In this document: in pieces, positions 1 through 8,285 of the stretch
Numbering within the stretch: position 1 is the stretch's first letter
Layout of the letters: each line of letters opens with the position of its first letter
Assembly: GCF_963662755.1 (NCBI RefSeq)
Contig: NZ_OY759725.1
Location: forward strand, 2,307,781-2,371,780
Direction of reading: 5' to 3'
Source: an uncultured Sulfurimonas sp.
GTDB lineage: Bacteria > Campylobacterota > Campylobacteria > Campylobacterales > Sulfurimonadaceae
DNA length: 64,000 nucleotides
Made by a program: the position numbers and the translations under genes
Notes under the pieces: model-generated
What the model saw: the letters and a program-made list of their open reading frames with translations, nothing else
What the model was told of the DNA's origin: nothing
The model's database searches: none

Positions 1-375
1 ATCAAAAGAGAGTTCAGGGACTATGTAGTGGTAGTTTGTGTTAAACCACTTTGTCATCTCCATAGCCACACTTGACTTAGTTCCTCTTGCCATTGCAAAG
101 TAAAGTTCTTCGCCACTTAAGTCACAAAATCTCTTTGGAATAGCTCCTAACATAAAAGCCGTATCTAAAATATTGTCATAAAGAGAAAAATCATTTGAGC
201 TTATAAAGTCAATCTTGGCATCTCTTTGATAGTCCCAGTGTCTTTTCTTTAACTCAGATGCAACTTTTTGCACTTCATCAAATGAGCAATTTTTTGCCCA
301 AAAACTCTCTAAAACTCTTTTTAGTTCTCTTTGTTCACCAATTCTTGGGAAGCCTACTATGTAATTTTTTTGCAT
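1..375 (-). CDS. metE: Cobalamin-independent methionine synthase MetE, N-terminal part
   Basis: The minus-strand frame runs from an ATG at 375 off the left edge, giving 125 residues. It opens with MQKNYIVGFPRIGEQRELKR and contains MTKWFNTNYHY, both hallmarks of the MetE N-terminal barrel. MetE transfers the methyl group from 5-methyltetrahydropteroyltri-glutamate to homocysteine without B12. The family is about 750 residues, so the zinc-binding catalytic half lies outside the window. The gene diverges from hisG. I looked for a cobalamin or SAM riboswitch in its leader and found no recognisable box. Confidence 0.93.
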   Translation of the reverse strand, partial: MQKNYIVGFPRIGEQRELKRVLESFWAKNCSFDEVQKVASELKKRHWDYQRDAKIDFISSNDFSLYDNILDTAFMLGAIPKRFCDLSGEELYFAMARGTKSSVAMEMTKWFNTNYHYIVPELSFD

Positions 376-691
376 TAGAATATCCTTTGATATATTTATA
401 ATTTTTTGTTTGTTATGAAGTTTAAAGGATATTAAAGAGGAGGATGTACGCCAGTTCTACGAAATGCGAAACATGGTGTGTAGTATTTGCATCTAGGGAT
501 AAAAACATTAAACAAAATTGCAAGTTTTGTTTTTATGTTGAAAAAACAGTTACAATGACAAGGTTTAGAATTTATTGTTATCTTCACATTTTTCCCAGTT
601 TTAAAATTGCAGCAATTATATCATAGCTTATGGAATTTTGAGCTACATTTAGATAAAATGCCAAAAATATAAATATACACAAGGGCATAAA
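376..691. other. Divergent intergenic region metE/hisG
   Basis: This 316-base gap separates the divergent metE and hisG starts. It is AT-rich, with a more mixed patch at about 445-495. A 60-codon frame at 444-626 has no ribosome site, unusual Cys-rich composition and no recognisable family, so I do not call it a gene. A TAAAAT -10-like box near the right end probably serves hisG. Nothing else is identifiable. Confidence 0.6.
654..659 (+). promoter_or_regulatory. Probable -10 box for hisG
   Basis: A TAAAAT hexamer inside AGATAAAATG lies 32 bases before the hisG start codon. The same GATAAAAT-type box precedes several other genes in this part of the window. No convincing -35 element is seen, which is usual for sigma-70 promoters of Campylobacterota. 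Confidence 0.45.
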
Positions 692-1318
692 ATGCTAACA
701 GTTGCACTACCAAAAGGTCGTATCGCTAAAGAAACTTTAGAAATATTTGAAACTATATTTGGCGATACTTTTAAGTTTGATGATAGAAAACTCATCTTAG
801 ATACACCTAACTTTCGTTTTTTACTTGTAAGAAATCAAGATGTAGCTACATATGTTTATCATCAAGCTGCTGATATTGGTGTGGTTGGACTTGATACTTT
901 AGAAGAGCAGGGGCTTGATGTGATTCGTCTTCTTGACCTTAAGAGAGGTGTTTGTAAGGTTTCTATAGGTATGAAAAAAGGTGAAAAACTTGACCTAAAC
1001 AAACCTGACTTAAAAGTAGCATCTAAGATGGTTAATATCACAAAACGCTACTTTGAAGATCGTGCAGTATCTGTGGATATCATTAAACTTTATGGTTCTA
1101 TAGAACTTGCTCCAATTATTGGACTTGCGGATATGATAGTTGATGTAGTTGAAACTGGTGCTACAATGAAGCAAAATGGTTTAGAAGTAGTTGAGGATAT
1201 TATGACTTCATCGACTTATCTTATAGCAAATAAAAACAGTTATATTGCTAAAAAAGATTCTGTTTTAGATATCTATGAAAAAATAAACAAAATCATTAAA
1301 GCAGAGCAGAACGTTTAA
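692..1318 (+). CDS. hisG: ATP phosphoribosyltransferase, short form (HisG)
   Basis: HisG catalyses the first step of histidine synthesis, condensing ATP and PRPP. The 208-residue protein starts MLTVALPKGRIAKET and carries the PRPP-loop region DMIVDVVETGATMKQNGL near residues 147-164. It lacks the C-terminal allosteric domain of long-form HisG. Short-form enzymes work with the regulatory subunit HisZ, which is not in this window. The stop overlaps the next start (TAATG), so the methyltransferase downstream is probably translationally coupled. No other his genes are nearby, consistent with the scattered his genes of Campylobacterota. Confidence 0.95.
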   Translation: MLTVALPKGRIAKETLEIFETIFGDTFKFDDRKLILDTPNFRFLLVRNQDVATYVYHQAADIGVVGLDTLEEQGLDVIRLLDLKRGVCKVSIGMKKGEKLDLNKPDLKVASKMVNITKRYFEDRAVSVDIIKLYGSIELAPIIGLADMIVDVVETGATMKQNGLEVVEDIMTSSTYLIANKNSYIAKKDSVLDIYEKINKIIKAEQNV

Positions 1319-1998
1319 TGACAAATCTAGACCTTTACGCAAAAGCGGAGCATCTACTAGGCATCGAAGAGGCTACTGAAGCACTTTATGATTTGTATCG
1401 TTCAGAATTAGATGAGTACAAAATCAAAACTCTTTTAGATGTTGGTTGTGGTCGTGGTGGTTTTATGGAGCGTATGATTAGTGATGGAGTTAGATGCAAA
1501 GGTGTTGATCTTAGTTCTGTTATGGTTAAAGAGTGCAAGGCCAAAGGACTAGATGCCCAATGCATAGATGCAGCAGATGTCGAGGGAACTTATGATGCTG
1601 TTGTATCTATTTTTGATGTTTTAAATTTTATGGACAAAGATGCTCTTTTAAAGTTCTTAGATGCAATAGCTTTAAAATTAAATGAAGATGGAATTTTCAT
1701 AGCAGACATAAACACTCTTTATGGTTTTAGTGATGTTGCAGAAGGTACTATGAGTGCTGAAAATGACAAAGAATTTTTAGTCGTAGATGCTGAGTTTGCA
1801 AATGATGAACTTCATACAAAGTTTACTCTTTTTGAAAAAAATGAGGATAAATTCATAAAACATCAAGATACTATCATCCAGTACTTTCATAAAATAAAAT
1901 TCTTTCAAAATCTTACAAATCTTAAACTGATAGATAAGCAGACTTTTTCTCTTTATGATACTGAAGATAAAACGCTTCTTATTTTTAAAAAAAGATAG
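1318..1998 (+). CDS. Class I SAM-dependent methyltransferase
   Basis: This 226-residue protein has the glycine-rich SAM-binding motif I (LLDVGCGRGGFMERM, about residues 39-53) and an acidic residue ending the next strand (CKGVDLSS). A post-motif region VVSIFDVLNFMDKDALLKFL follows. These features place it in the Methyltransf_25/11-like class I group. The substrate cannot be told from sequence. Its start codon overlaps the hisG stop, and the genes that follow lie on the same strand with short gaps, suggesting one transcript up to about 3278. Confidence 0.8.
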   Translation: MTNLDLYAKAEHLLGIEEATEALYDLYRSELDEYKIKTLLDVGCGRGGFMERMISDGVRCKGVDLSSVMVKECKAKGLDAQCIDAADVEGTYDAVVSIFDVLNFMDKDALLKFLDAIALKLNEDGIFIADINTLYGFSDVAEGTMSAENDKEFLVVDAEFANDELHTKFTLFEKNEDKFIKHQDTIIQYFHKIKFFQNLTNLKLIDKQTFSLYDTEDKTLLIFKKR

Positions 1999-2024
1999 TT
2001 AAACAATACTAATGAGGTAAAATT

Positions 2025-2585
2025 GTGTTTGATATTGCAGATTTAAAGTCTAAAAGTAAAGAAGAATTAATAAAAATTATAGAAGATATTGCATCTAGTG
2101 GTGTTGATGATTCTAATGTTTATAGCTTAAATCCTTTGGATAAGCTCAAAGAATATACCTCACTCCAATCGCATATAGATAAAATTCATAAAAGCTCACA
2201 AAATGTTAGCGTGATGATGTTTAGAGTTTACAATATAAATAGAAGTGATGATATATTTAGAGAGAGAGTAGCAAAAAAAATATTAGAAGATATCACAAAA
2301 CTTTTAAAATCAAAGATTAGAAATACAGACATATTGATAAAATATGATCAGAGAAATTTTGTTATCATAGCACCAAATACTGACTTACAAGGCGTAGATA
2401 AGTATGCACATAAATTAAATGCGATTATAGATAAAAATGTTTTTGGAAATGTGTCACATTTAAAGTCTAACTTTTCAACTACTATTTTTCACGAACAAGA
2501 TGATATGAAGTTGATATTTAAAAGGTTAGATGAGGCACTTATAGATATTGAAAAAGATCTCGCAAAATACTTTATAGAAGTTTAG
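2025..2585 (+). CDS. Degenerate GGDEF-domain protein
   Basis: The protein is 186 residues and starts at a GTG about 10 bases after a GAGGT ribosome site. Residues 60-180 look like a GGDEF fold: MFRVYNINR, ILEDITKLLKSKIRNTDILIKY and FVIIAPNTD match diguanylate cyclase strands. The catalytic GG(D/E)EF loop reads DQRNF, so cyclase activity is unlikely. It may act as a regulatory or scaffold protein. It sits between a methyltransferase and a HicA-like gene, all co-directional. Assignment rests on fold-level pattern, not on an intact motif. Confidence 0.55.
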   Translation: MFDIADLKSKSKEELIKIIEDIASSGVDDSNVYSLNPLDKLKEYTSLQSHIDKIHKSSQNVSVMMFRVYNINRSDDIFRERVAKKILEDITKLLKSKIRNTDILIKYDQRNFVIIAPNTDLQGVDKYAHKLNAIIDKNVFGNVSHLKSNFSTTIFHEQDDMKLIFKRLDEALIDIEKDLAKYFIEV

Positions 2586-2594
2586 GAGTTATAT

Positions 2595-2855
2595 ATGAGT
2601 CATAAGTACAGAGCAAAAATAGAAAAAATTTTTGAGCATCCTGTTTCTGGAAATATAGATGTAAAAAGACTTATCTCTGCACTTGAACATTATGGTGTTG
2701 AAGTTGAGATAACAAAGCAAAATAAAGCAAGACTTTTTGTACATAACAAAGAGTTTATTATGGCGCTCTCACATGGAAATGACCTCTCAAAAGATTCTGT
2801 AAGCAAGTTGCGTCACTTTTTAGAAAGTGTAGGTTTAACTCCAGATAGGCTATGA
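2595..2855 (+). CDS. Orphan HicA-like small protein
   Basis: This 86-residue protein resembles the HicA-related small-protein group: an IFEHPVSGNI opening, a helix with VKRLISALEHYGVEVE, a short beta hairpin, and KDSVSKLRHFLESVGL at the end. HicA toxins use a catalytic histidine in a GSH-type motif. Here the matching position reads NKARLFVHN, so RNase activity is doubtful. No HicB antitoxin lies next to it. A GGAG ribosome site precedes the ATG. It is probably a housekeeping relative rather than an active toxin. Confidence 0.5.
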   Translation: MSHKYRAKIEKIFEHPVSGNIDVKRLISALEHYGVEVEITKQNKARLFVHNKEFIMALSHGNDLSKDSVSKLRHFLESVGLTPDRL

Positions 2856-2858
2856 ATT

Positions 2859-3278
2859 TTGAAATATTTAAGAAACTTTTTTATATATATCTTCGTATTT
2901 GTTTTTTTAGGATGCAGTGATAATGCAACTGTAAATATACTTGATGAAAAGATAGCAAATAGCGAGATAAAGTGTATGAAACTTCTAGTTTTTCCACCAG
3001 ATGCTATAGCTCAAAATAGTTTAAAAAAGCTATATAATTTTGAACAAAACTGTAGTGTAGAACTTGAAGTATCACTAAAAAGAGGAATTGTTTGTAACTC
3101 TAATCAAAACAGCGATAAAAAAGTTCTCTCAAATTTTCCAACTAGTTATCTTCGTATGCAAATAAGCAAAAATAAAAAACTTTTTTATAGCTACTATATA
3201 GATTTAAAAGATGATGTAAGTGCTAAAGATGTTGAATCTGCTTTTAAGAGAATTGAAAAAGATTTAATTTTAGAGTAA
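2859..3278 (+). CDS. Putative lipoprotein
   Basis: The 139-residue frame starts at a TTG four bases after the previous stop. Residues 1-19 form a signal peptide ending in a lipobox (VFLGC), so the mature protein is probably lipid-anchored at Cys19. The remainder is hydrophilic, with two further cysteines (residues 39 and 64) and a third in IVCNSN. I do not recognise the family. It is the last gene of the hisG-led run and converges with the membrane protein at 3281. Confidence 0.6.
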   Translation: MKYLRNFFIYIFVFVFLGCSDNATVNILDEKIANSEIKCMKLLVFPPDAIAQNSLKKLYNFEQNCSVELEVSLKRGIVCNSNQNSDKKVLSNFPTSYLRMQISKNKKLFYSYYIDLKDDVSAKDVESAFKRIEKDLILE

Positions 3279-3280
3279 GC

Positions 3281-3535
3281 TTAATAAGACTTTTGTTTGT
3301 AATAGTTATAGATGCCAATAAAGCTAATAAATATCCAAAAACTCTCTATTAAGACTGAAGCTAGATTCCAATTGTAAAAGAGCGAATACAAAATCATAAT
3401 AGAACCTATAGCATTCATACTTGAGAAGTAAATGTTTTTTATATCAAGTTTATTTATTTGTAAAAGAAAATAAGCAATAACTACAATAGCAACACCAAGC
3501 GAACCAATAATATCGTGATGAGTTAACTCTGACAT
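3281..3535 (-). CDS. CBU_0592-type small membrane protein
   Basis: The 84-residue protein has three hydrophobic segments: about residues 10-26 (GSLGVAIVVIAYFLLQ), 38-55 and 60-78 (SVLIESFWIFISFIGIYNYY). The spacing and the conserved E in the last helix match the small CBU_0592-like membrane family, whose function is unknown. It lies alone on the minus strand between two plus-strand genes and ends only three bases from the lipoprotein stop. Confidence 0.65.
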   Translation of the reverse strand: MSELTHHDIIGSLGVAIVVIAYFLLQINKLDIKNIYFSSMNAIGSIMILYSLFYNWNLASVLIESFWIFISFIGIYNYYKQKSY

Positions 3536-3631
3536 AATAGCTTTTTCCTTTATAAAATTATGTATATAAATATGAGCAATACTATAGCTTATATCTTATA
3601 AATAGACATTGAATAGCATATAAAAATAAGA

Positions 3632-3637
3632 TAAAAT
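3632..3637 (+). promoter_or_regulatory. -10-like box directly before a start codon
   Basis: A TAAAAT in AAGATAAAATTAC ends only six bases before the ATG at 3644. If this is the real -10 box, transcription would start at or beside the start codon and the mRNA would have almost no leader. No ribosome-binding site is visible before this ATG, which fits. Confidence 0.35.
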
Positions 3638-3643
3638 TACCTT

Positions 3644-4291
3644 ATGAAAAAATGTAAAATCTGCAACTCAAATACAAGCACAATAAAAGATTTTAATACC
3701 AAAAAAACTTACTATAGATGCTTGAATTGTGAGTATATATTTTTAGATGAAAAGCATTACTTAGATGCTACACATGAAAAAAAACACTATGATAATCACG
3801 ACAACAACTTAGACTCACTTGGGTATGTAAAAATGTTTGAAAATCTTATAGAAGAGTTTGTTCTTCCAAAAGAAAAAGAGATAAAAACAGCACTTGATTT
3901 TGGTTGTGGAGAGGGTGCGGTTTTACCTTTTCTTTTAGAGAAAGTTGGCATCTCTTGTGATAAGTATGATCTGTTTTATTTTCCAAAAAAAGTATATAAA
4001 GATAAAAAATATGACCTTATTTGTTCAACTGAAGTCATAGAGCATCTACAAAATCCACTAGATGTTATAAAAAAGCTACTTTTACATCTAAACAAAGATG
4101 GATATCTACTTCTTATGACTTACTTTCATCCAAGTGATGATGAGAAATTTTTAAAATGGTTTTATATAAAAGATGTGACTCATATAGGTTTTTTTAGTAT
4201 CAAAACATTTGAGCATCTAGCATCTGAGTTTGATTTAGAGATACTAAAACATAATACTAAAAACATAATCATGTTTAAAAAGTTATCTTAA
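3644..4291 (+). CDS. Methyltransferase with N-terminal zinc-ribbon-like motif
   Basis: The 215-residue protein begins with two CxxC pairs (CKICNS and CLNCEY) that form a zinc-ribbon-like element in residues 4-29. A class I methyltransferase domain follows, with motif I LDFGCGEGAVLPFL near residue 84 and CSTEVIEHLQNP near residue 127. This is the Methyltransf_23 pattern seen in many sugar, cofactor and protein methyltransferases. Its substrate is unknown. The stop overlaps the end of the converging phosphoesterase gene by four bases. Confidence 0.75.
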   Translation: MKKCKICNSNTSTIKDFNTKKTYYRCLNCEYIFLDEKHYLDATHEKKHYDNHDNNLDSLGYVKMFENLIEEFVLPKEKEIKTALDFGCGEGAVLPFLLEKVGISCDKYDLFYFPKKVYKDKKYDLICSTEVIEHLQNPLDVIKKLLLHLNKDGYLLLMTYFHPSDDEKFLKWFYIKDVTHIGFFSIKTFEHLASEFDLEILKHNTKNIIMFKKLS

Positions 4292-5409
4292 GTAGTTGGT
4301 TCAAGTGTTATATCTGTTATCTCAGAACTTGCACCCAAACGCATAGGCGGACCCCAAAAACCTGTACCTTTGTTTACATAGATTTGTAACTCTTTATTGT
4401 GCTTGTGAAGACCACTAATATATGGCTGTTGAAGTTTTACAAGAAATCTAAAAGGATAAAGTTGTCCTCCGTGAGTATGACCACTGAGCATCAAATTAAC
4501 GCTATCGCTAACTTCTTCTATGTATCTTGGTTGATGAGCTAGCAAAACAGTAGGTGAATTTTTTAGTTTATGAAGAGCATTGTTTATCTCTGGCATATAA
4601 GTTTTAGTTCTATATCCAAAAACATCATATACTCCTGCAAGATTAAAACCTTCATCTTTTTCTCCTATATATACATTTTCATTTTCTAAAACTCGGATGC
4701 CAAGCTCTTTAACTGTTTCTATAATCGCTGAAATATTGTGAAAATACTCATGATTTCCAACCACAAAGAAAGTTCCATATTTTGATTTTAGGTTTTTCAA
4801 CTCAGTTAATGTATCTTTTGCATGAGATATCTCTATATCAACCAAATCTCCAGTTATAACTACAATATCTGCCTTTTGTGCATTTACTCTTTGAACAATT
4901 TTATGAATGAAATTTTTGTCTATTAAACCGCCAATATGTATGTCGCTAAGTTGGATTATTTTGTATGGTTTTTTTAATTTTTTTATCTTGATATTTACCT
5001 TTTCTAATTTTACATATCTAGCTTCAAACATGGCTTTTGCACTAAGTGAAGATGCTACAACCAAAGATGAGATATCAAGTGAGCGTTTAAAAAAGTTTCT
5101 TCTTTTTTGAGAGATAGGAGCGTGATGTAGAAGAACTCTAGATATATCATAAATAATAGCCGTACAAAAGAGTAAAAAAAGTATGCCCATAGGAAGTGAG
5201 AAAAGAAAATATAACCAGCTCGGAAAACCTACATAGTAACGTCCAAGCATATAGCCTATGATACCAAAAAAGTTTATGATTAAAAAGATGCGAAGATATA
5301 GTTTATACTTATCTTTTATGTCTAACTTAGTGATAAGTCTTTTTGAAATATACATATTTAAAAGGACAAAAACACCTAAAAAGGCTATAAAAAATAGTAT
5401 TGGATTCAT
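4288..5409 (-). CDS. Membrane-anchored metallophosphoesterase
   Basis: This 373-residue protein has two to three N-terminal membrane segments (about residues 3-20, 42-60 and 66-92) and a calcineurin-type phosphoesterase domain from about residue 145. The metal-binding motifs are all present: LSDIHIGG, VVITGDLVD, VVGNHEYF, LLAHQP and SGHTHGGQLYPF. Related proteins of the YkuE type act on lipid-linked phosphate substrates such as UDP-diacylglucosamine, but the substrate here is not shown by the sequence. The gene stands alone between oppositely oriented neighbours. Confidence 0.85.
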   Translation of the reverse strand: MNPILFFIAFLGVFVLLNMYISKRLITKLDIKDKYKLYLRIFLIINFFGIIGYMLGRYYVGFPSWLYFLFSLPMGILFLLFCTAIIYDISRVLLHHAPISQKRRNFFKRSLDISSLVVASSLSAKAMFEARYVKLEKVNIKIKKLKKPYKIIQLSDIHIGGLIDKNFIHKIVQRVNAQKADIVVITGDLVDIEISHAKDTLTELKNLKSKYGTFFVVGNHEYFHNISAIIETVKELGIRVLENENVYIGEKDEGFNLAGVYDVFGYRTKTYMPEINNALHKLKNSPTVLLAHQPRYIEEVSDSVNLMLSGHTHGGQLYPFRFLVKLQQPYISGLHKHNKELQIYVNKGTGFWGPPMRLGASSEITDITLEPTT

Positions 5410-5503
5410 GGCGTGAAGTATAACAAAGAAAACTAAACCTTGAAGTTTAATCAGAATTTATATTACGTAGATATACTGTGTAATCTTAAAAAGGAGAATC
5501 ATT

Positions 5504-6127
5504 ATGGTTAAGTTTTTTATATCTCTATTTTTAATCGCGACACTATCAAGTGCCGAAGAAATGGGAACTAAAAAAGGCTCTTGCATCTTGAGTCAAGATG
5601 GAAGTGTAAGTGTAAGCTTCAAAGCTTATAAAACACCAGCAAAAGTTGGAGTAGGTGGAGTTTTTGATAGTGTTAAGTACACAGCAATAGCGCCAGAGGG
5701 AAATAATTTTCGTGAGATACTTGTGGGTTCTAGCGTAATTATAGATACTTTAAGTGTAAATACTAAGCATGAAAGTAGAGATGCAACTCTAGTTAAGTTT
5801 TTCTTTAAACAGATGAAAGACTCAAAGATAGAAGCTAAAATAGTGGATATCAAGTCAGATAAAAGAATGAGAGGTAAACCAAAAACAGGTGTTATGAGTG
5901 TAGCTGTAACTATGAATGGTATTACTAAAAATGTACCTATGAGTTATATATTTGACAATGGTGATTTAAGTGCATCTGGAAATATAGATATTCTAGATTT
6001 TAGTGCAAACAAAGCACTTAGTTCTATCAACAAGGCTTGTTATGATTTACATGATGGCAAAACTTGGAATGATGTAGCGATAGGTTTTCAAACAAAGATT
6101 AAATTCGCTCTTTGTAATACACACTAA
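5504..6127 (+). CDS. YceI-family periplasmic protein
   Basis: The 207-residue protein has an N-terminal signal peptide (MVKFFISLFLIATLSSAEE, cleavage near residue 17) and a single YceI-like lipocalin-type beta barrel. Typical family strands are visible, such as VSVSFKAYKTPAKVGVGGVF near residue 35 and MSVAVTMNGITKNVPMSY near residue 131. Members bind isoprenoid or fatty lipids in the periplasm. A clear AAAGGAG ribosome site precedes the ATG. The gene ends in a shared hairpin terminator with the converging cytochrome c peroxidase gene. Confidence 0.85.
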   Translation: MVKFFISLFLIATLSSAEEMGTKKGSCILSQDGSVSVSFKAYKTPAKVGVGGVFDSVKYTAIAPEGNNFREILVGSSVIIDTLSVNTKHESRDATLVKFFFKQMKDSKIEAKIVDIKSDKRMRGKPKTGVMSVAVTMNGITKNVPMSYIFDNGDLSASGNIDILDFSANKALSSINKACYDLHDGKTWNDVAIGFQTKIKFALCNTH

Positions 6128-6138
6128 AATAAGTTTGT

Positions 6139-6169
6139 AAAATATAGCAACGCAAGGTTGCTATATTTT
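6139..6169. terminator. Bidirectional hairpin terminator
   Basis: A perfect 13-base stem, AAAATATAGCAAC pairing with GTTGCTATATTTT around a five-base loop, lies between the converging yceI-like and cytochrome c peroxidase genes. Each arm ends in a run of A or T, so the hairpin can stop transcription from both sides. It reaches the peroxidase stop codon. Confidence 0.85.
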
Positions 6170-7185
6170 TAGTTCATATCTGGTTTAGGAGTTTTCTCAG
6201 TTGAAGCTGGAAGCATTGGATAGATAACTTTTGGTTTTCTTCCATCTAATGATTTTAAAAATGTCTCAATAGATGCAACATCTTTATCAGATAAATTAGC
6301 TCCAAGTTGGATTTTACCCATCTCTTTTATAGCCTCTTTTAAGTTCCAGATTTTACCATTATGATAATACGGAGCAGTTTGAGTAATATTTCTTAGAGTT
6401 GGAACTCTAACCATACCGTTTTTATCTCCTTTAAAACTACCAACATTCATGTGTTTATAAGTTCCTGTAATGTTGAACATATTCATAGAACCACCAAGAC
6501 CAACGCCTGTGTGACAAGTTGCACATCCAGCATCTATGAAAGTTTTTAAACCATCTTTTTCTTTAGCATTTAGTGCATTGTTATCACCATTTAAGTAGTC
6601 ATCATAAGCTGATGGAGTAACTAGAGTTCTCTCATAAAGTCCTATAGTATCTGCAATTAATGCAAAATTAACTTTTACATTTTTTCCATAAGCAGCTTTA
6701 AAATCAGCTTTGTACTCAGGCATAGAGTTTACAACTGCTTCAACATGATCGCTAGTTGATGCCATCTCAGGGTGAGCTAACATTGGTCCTTGAGCTTGTT
6801 CTTCTAAATCTTTAGCACGACCATCCCAAAATTGAATGTCATTAAACACAGCATTGTAAACAGTTGGTGAGTTTACATGGTTAGGATTTGCTCTCCATTT
6901 GTGACCAATAGCGGCCTCAACACCATCATCTCCACCTTCACCTAAGTTGTGACAGAAGTTACAACTAATAAGACCACTTTTTGATAATCTTGGATCAAAG
7001 TATAACTTTTCACCCAATCTAACCTTAGCCTCTGTAATAGGGTTTTTAGGGTTATCTATGAGTCTCATCAACTCTGATTTATCAGTAGGAATAGGCTTTA
7101 GACCAGCACCTTTTGCATCATCTTTAAGAGATGCAGATATAAGTAAAGAAGTAGTAGCAAGAGTAGCAATAATTATATTTTTCAC
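6169..7185 (-). CDS. Di-heme cytochrome c peroxidase
   Basis: The 338-residue periplasmic enzyme reduces hydrogen peroxide to water with electrons from c-type cytochromes. A signal peptide covers about residues 1-19. Two heme-binding CxxCH motifs are visible, CNFCH at 75-79 and CATCH at 221-225, spaced as in the bacterial CCP/MauG family. The family motif FWDGRAKDLEEQAQGP follows at about residue 119, and RVPTLRNITQTAPYYHNG near residue 270. Length fits the family. It probably gives oxidative-stress protection in a microaerophile. It is monocistronic and has its own 92-base upstream gap. Confidence 0.93.
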   Translation of the reverse strand: MKNIIIATLATTSLLISASLKDDAKGAGLKPIPTDKSELMRLIDNPKNPITEAKVRLGEKLYFDPRLSKSGLISCNFCHNLGEGGDDGVEAAIGHKWRANPNHVNSPTVYNAVFNDIQFWDGRAKDLEEQAQGPMLAHPEMASTSDHVEAVVNSMPEYKADFKAAYGKNVKVNFALIADTIGLYERTLVTPSAYDDYLNGDNNALNAKEKDGLKTFIDAGCATCHTGVGLGGSMNMFNITGTYKHMNVGSFKGDKNGMVRVPTLRNITQTAPYYHNGKIWNLKEAIKEMGKIQLGANLSDKDVASIETFLKSLDGRKPKVIYPMLPASTEKTPKPDMN

Positions 7186-7277
7186 GGAAGTTCCTTATAT
7201 GTATTATTAAAAGATAAACTTTATCCTTTTATAAGGAAATTCTAACAGTTATTAGCTTAAAATATAATAATTATCTT

Positions 7278-8201
7278 TTAAAATAATCTGTATTTTGTCA
7301 AATTAATAGCATATTTGACAGAATTCATATAGCTGAGAGTTTTAGCTTTACCTTTGTAAGCTATGTCAAAGGCTGTTCCATGATCTACTGAAGTTCTAAT
7401 TATTGGTAGATTTAAAGAGACATTTATACTCTCATCAAAGTAGAGTGCTTTTAAGGGCGCTAAACCTTGATCGTGATACATTGCTATAAAATATTTATAA
7501 TTTTTTCTTGCATTTGGAGTAAAAGCTACATCTGGAACTATTGGACCTATAAATTGCTCAAAGCCAATTTTTTTGTTAGCACTTTTTATAGCTTTTGTTA
7601 TTCTAAGCTCTTCATTTCCTAAAACACCGTTATCTCCAGCGTGTGGATTAAGTCCAAGTACAGCTACTTTTTCATTCCCTATAGAGTTGTGAAAATCTAA
7701 AAAAAACTGTTTTAATTTTACATACTGAACAGATGCAGCCACATCTTTTAGCGGTATATGTTCTGTGAAAAGTGCTAAAAACATCTCTTGGCATCCTAAC
7801 ATCATAATAGCATCTTGATTGAAATGTTTTCGGAGTAGGTCGGTATGACCTTTATACTCAAGCCCTGCCATCATCCAAGCCTCTTTATGTATTGGCATAG
7901 TCACAACAGCATCTGCTTTTTTATCTTCGCATAGTTTGATAGCACTCATAAAAGAGTCATAAGAGTATCTCCCAGATGCCAAGCTAACTACACCAGCTTC
8001 TATATTAAACTCTCCATCAACAGGGTGAAGTTTTATATTTTGAGGCATTTTAGCATCTAGAAGTTTTAGAGTTTGAGAGAGCATCTCTTTATTTATACAG
8101 TATATAGGATTGCAAAGTTTAGAGACTTCTTCGTGAGCTTTTAAAGCTATCTCTATTCCAACTCCGTTTAAATCTCCTACACTTATGGCAATAGTTTTCA
8201 T
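7278..8201 (-). CDS. pdxA: 4-hydroxythreonine-4-phosphate dehydrogenase
   Basis: PdxA oxidises 4-phosphohydroxy-L-threonine in the DXP-dependent pathway to pyridoxal phosphate; its product is condensed with DXP by PdxJ, encoded just upstream. The 307-residue protein starts MKTIAISVGDLNGVGIEIAL. Metal-ligand regions YKGHTDLL, GLNPHAGDNGVLGNEE and AMYHDQGLAPLKAL are present, as are the late SVDHGTAFDIAYKG residues. It lies 84 bases downstream of pdxJ on the same strand, with two small hairpins in the gap, so the two are probably co-transcribed with modulated distal expression. Confidence 0.95.
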   Translation of the reverse strand: MKTIAISVGDLNGVGIEIALKAHEEVSKLCNPIYCINKEMLSQTLKLLDAKMPQNIKLHPVDGEFNIEAGVVSLASGRYSYDSFMSAIKLCEDKKADAVVTMPIHKEAWMMAGLEYKGHTDLLRKHFNQDAIMMLGCQEMFLALFTEHIPLKDVAASVQYVKLKQFFLDFHNSIGNEKVAVLGLNPHAGDNGVLGNEELRITKAIKSANKKIGFEQFIGPIVPDVAFTPNARKNYKYFIAMYHDQGLAPLKALYFDESINVSLNLPIIRTSVDHGTAFDIAYKGKAKTLSYMNSVKYAINLTKYRLF

Positions 8202-8225
8202 TTATTTTTTTCCTCTGCCTCGTAG

Positions 8226-8279
8226 AGGCAAGTTTTAGTGCCCGAGCGAGCGTAATAAAGTCTGGCTTTGCTAGACTTT
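8226..8279. other. Two small hairpins in the pdxJ-pdxA gap
   Basis: The 84-base gap holds a GCCTC/GAGGC hairpin near 8216-8229 and a larger one, AAAGTCT pairing with AGACTTT at 8257-8263 and 8273-8279. The patch between them (CCCGAGCGAGCG) is richer in GC than its surroundings. These may attenuate transcription or protect mRNA ends between the two genes. No strong T-run follows on the minus strand, so a full terminator is unlikely. Confidence 0.4.
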
Positions 8280-8285
8280 GTGTGG

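Noticed and set aside
444..626. 60-codon open frame between metE and hisG
   Set aside because: No ribosome-binding site, cysteine-rich random-looking composition and no recognisable family.
376..691. Possible cobalamin or SAM riboswitch before metE
   Set aside because: I searched both strands for the conserved B12-box and S-box core sequences and found neither.
2595..2855. Active HicA toxin
   Set aside because: The catalytic histidine motif is missing and there is no HicB antitoxin next to it.
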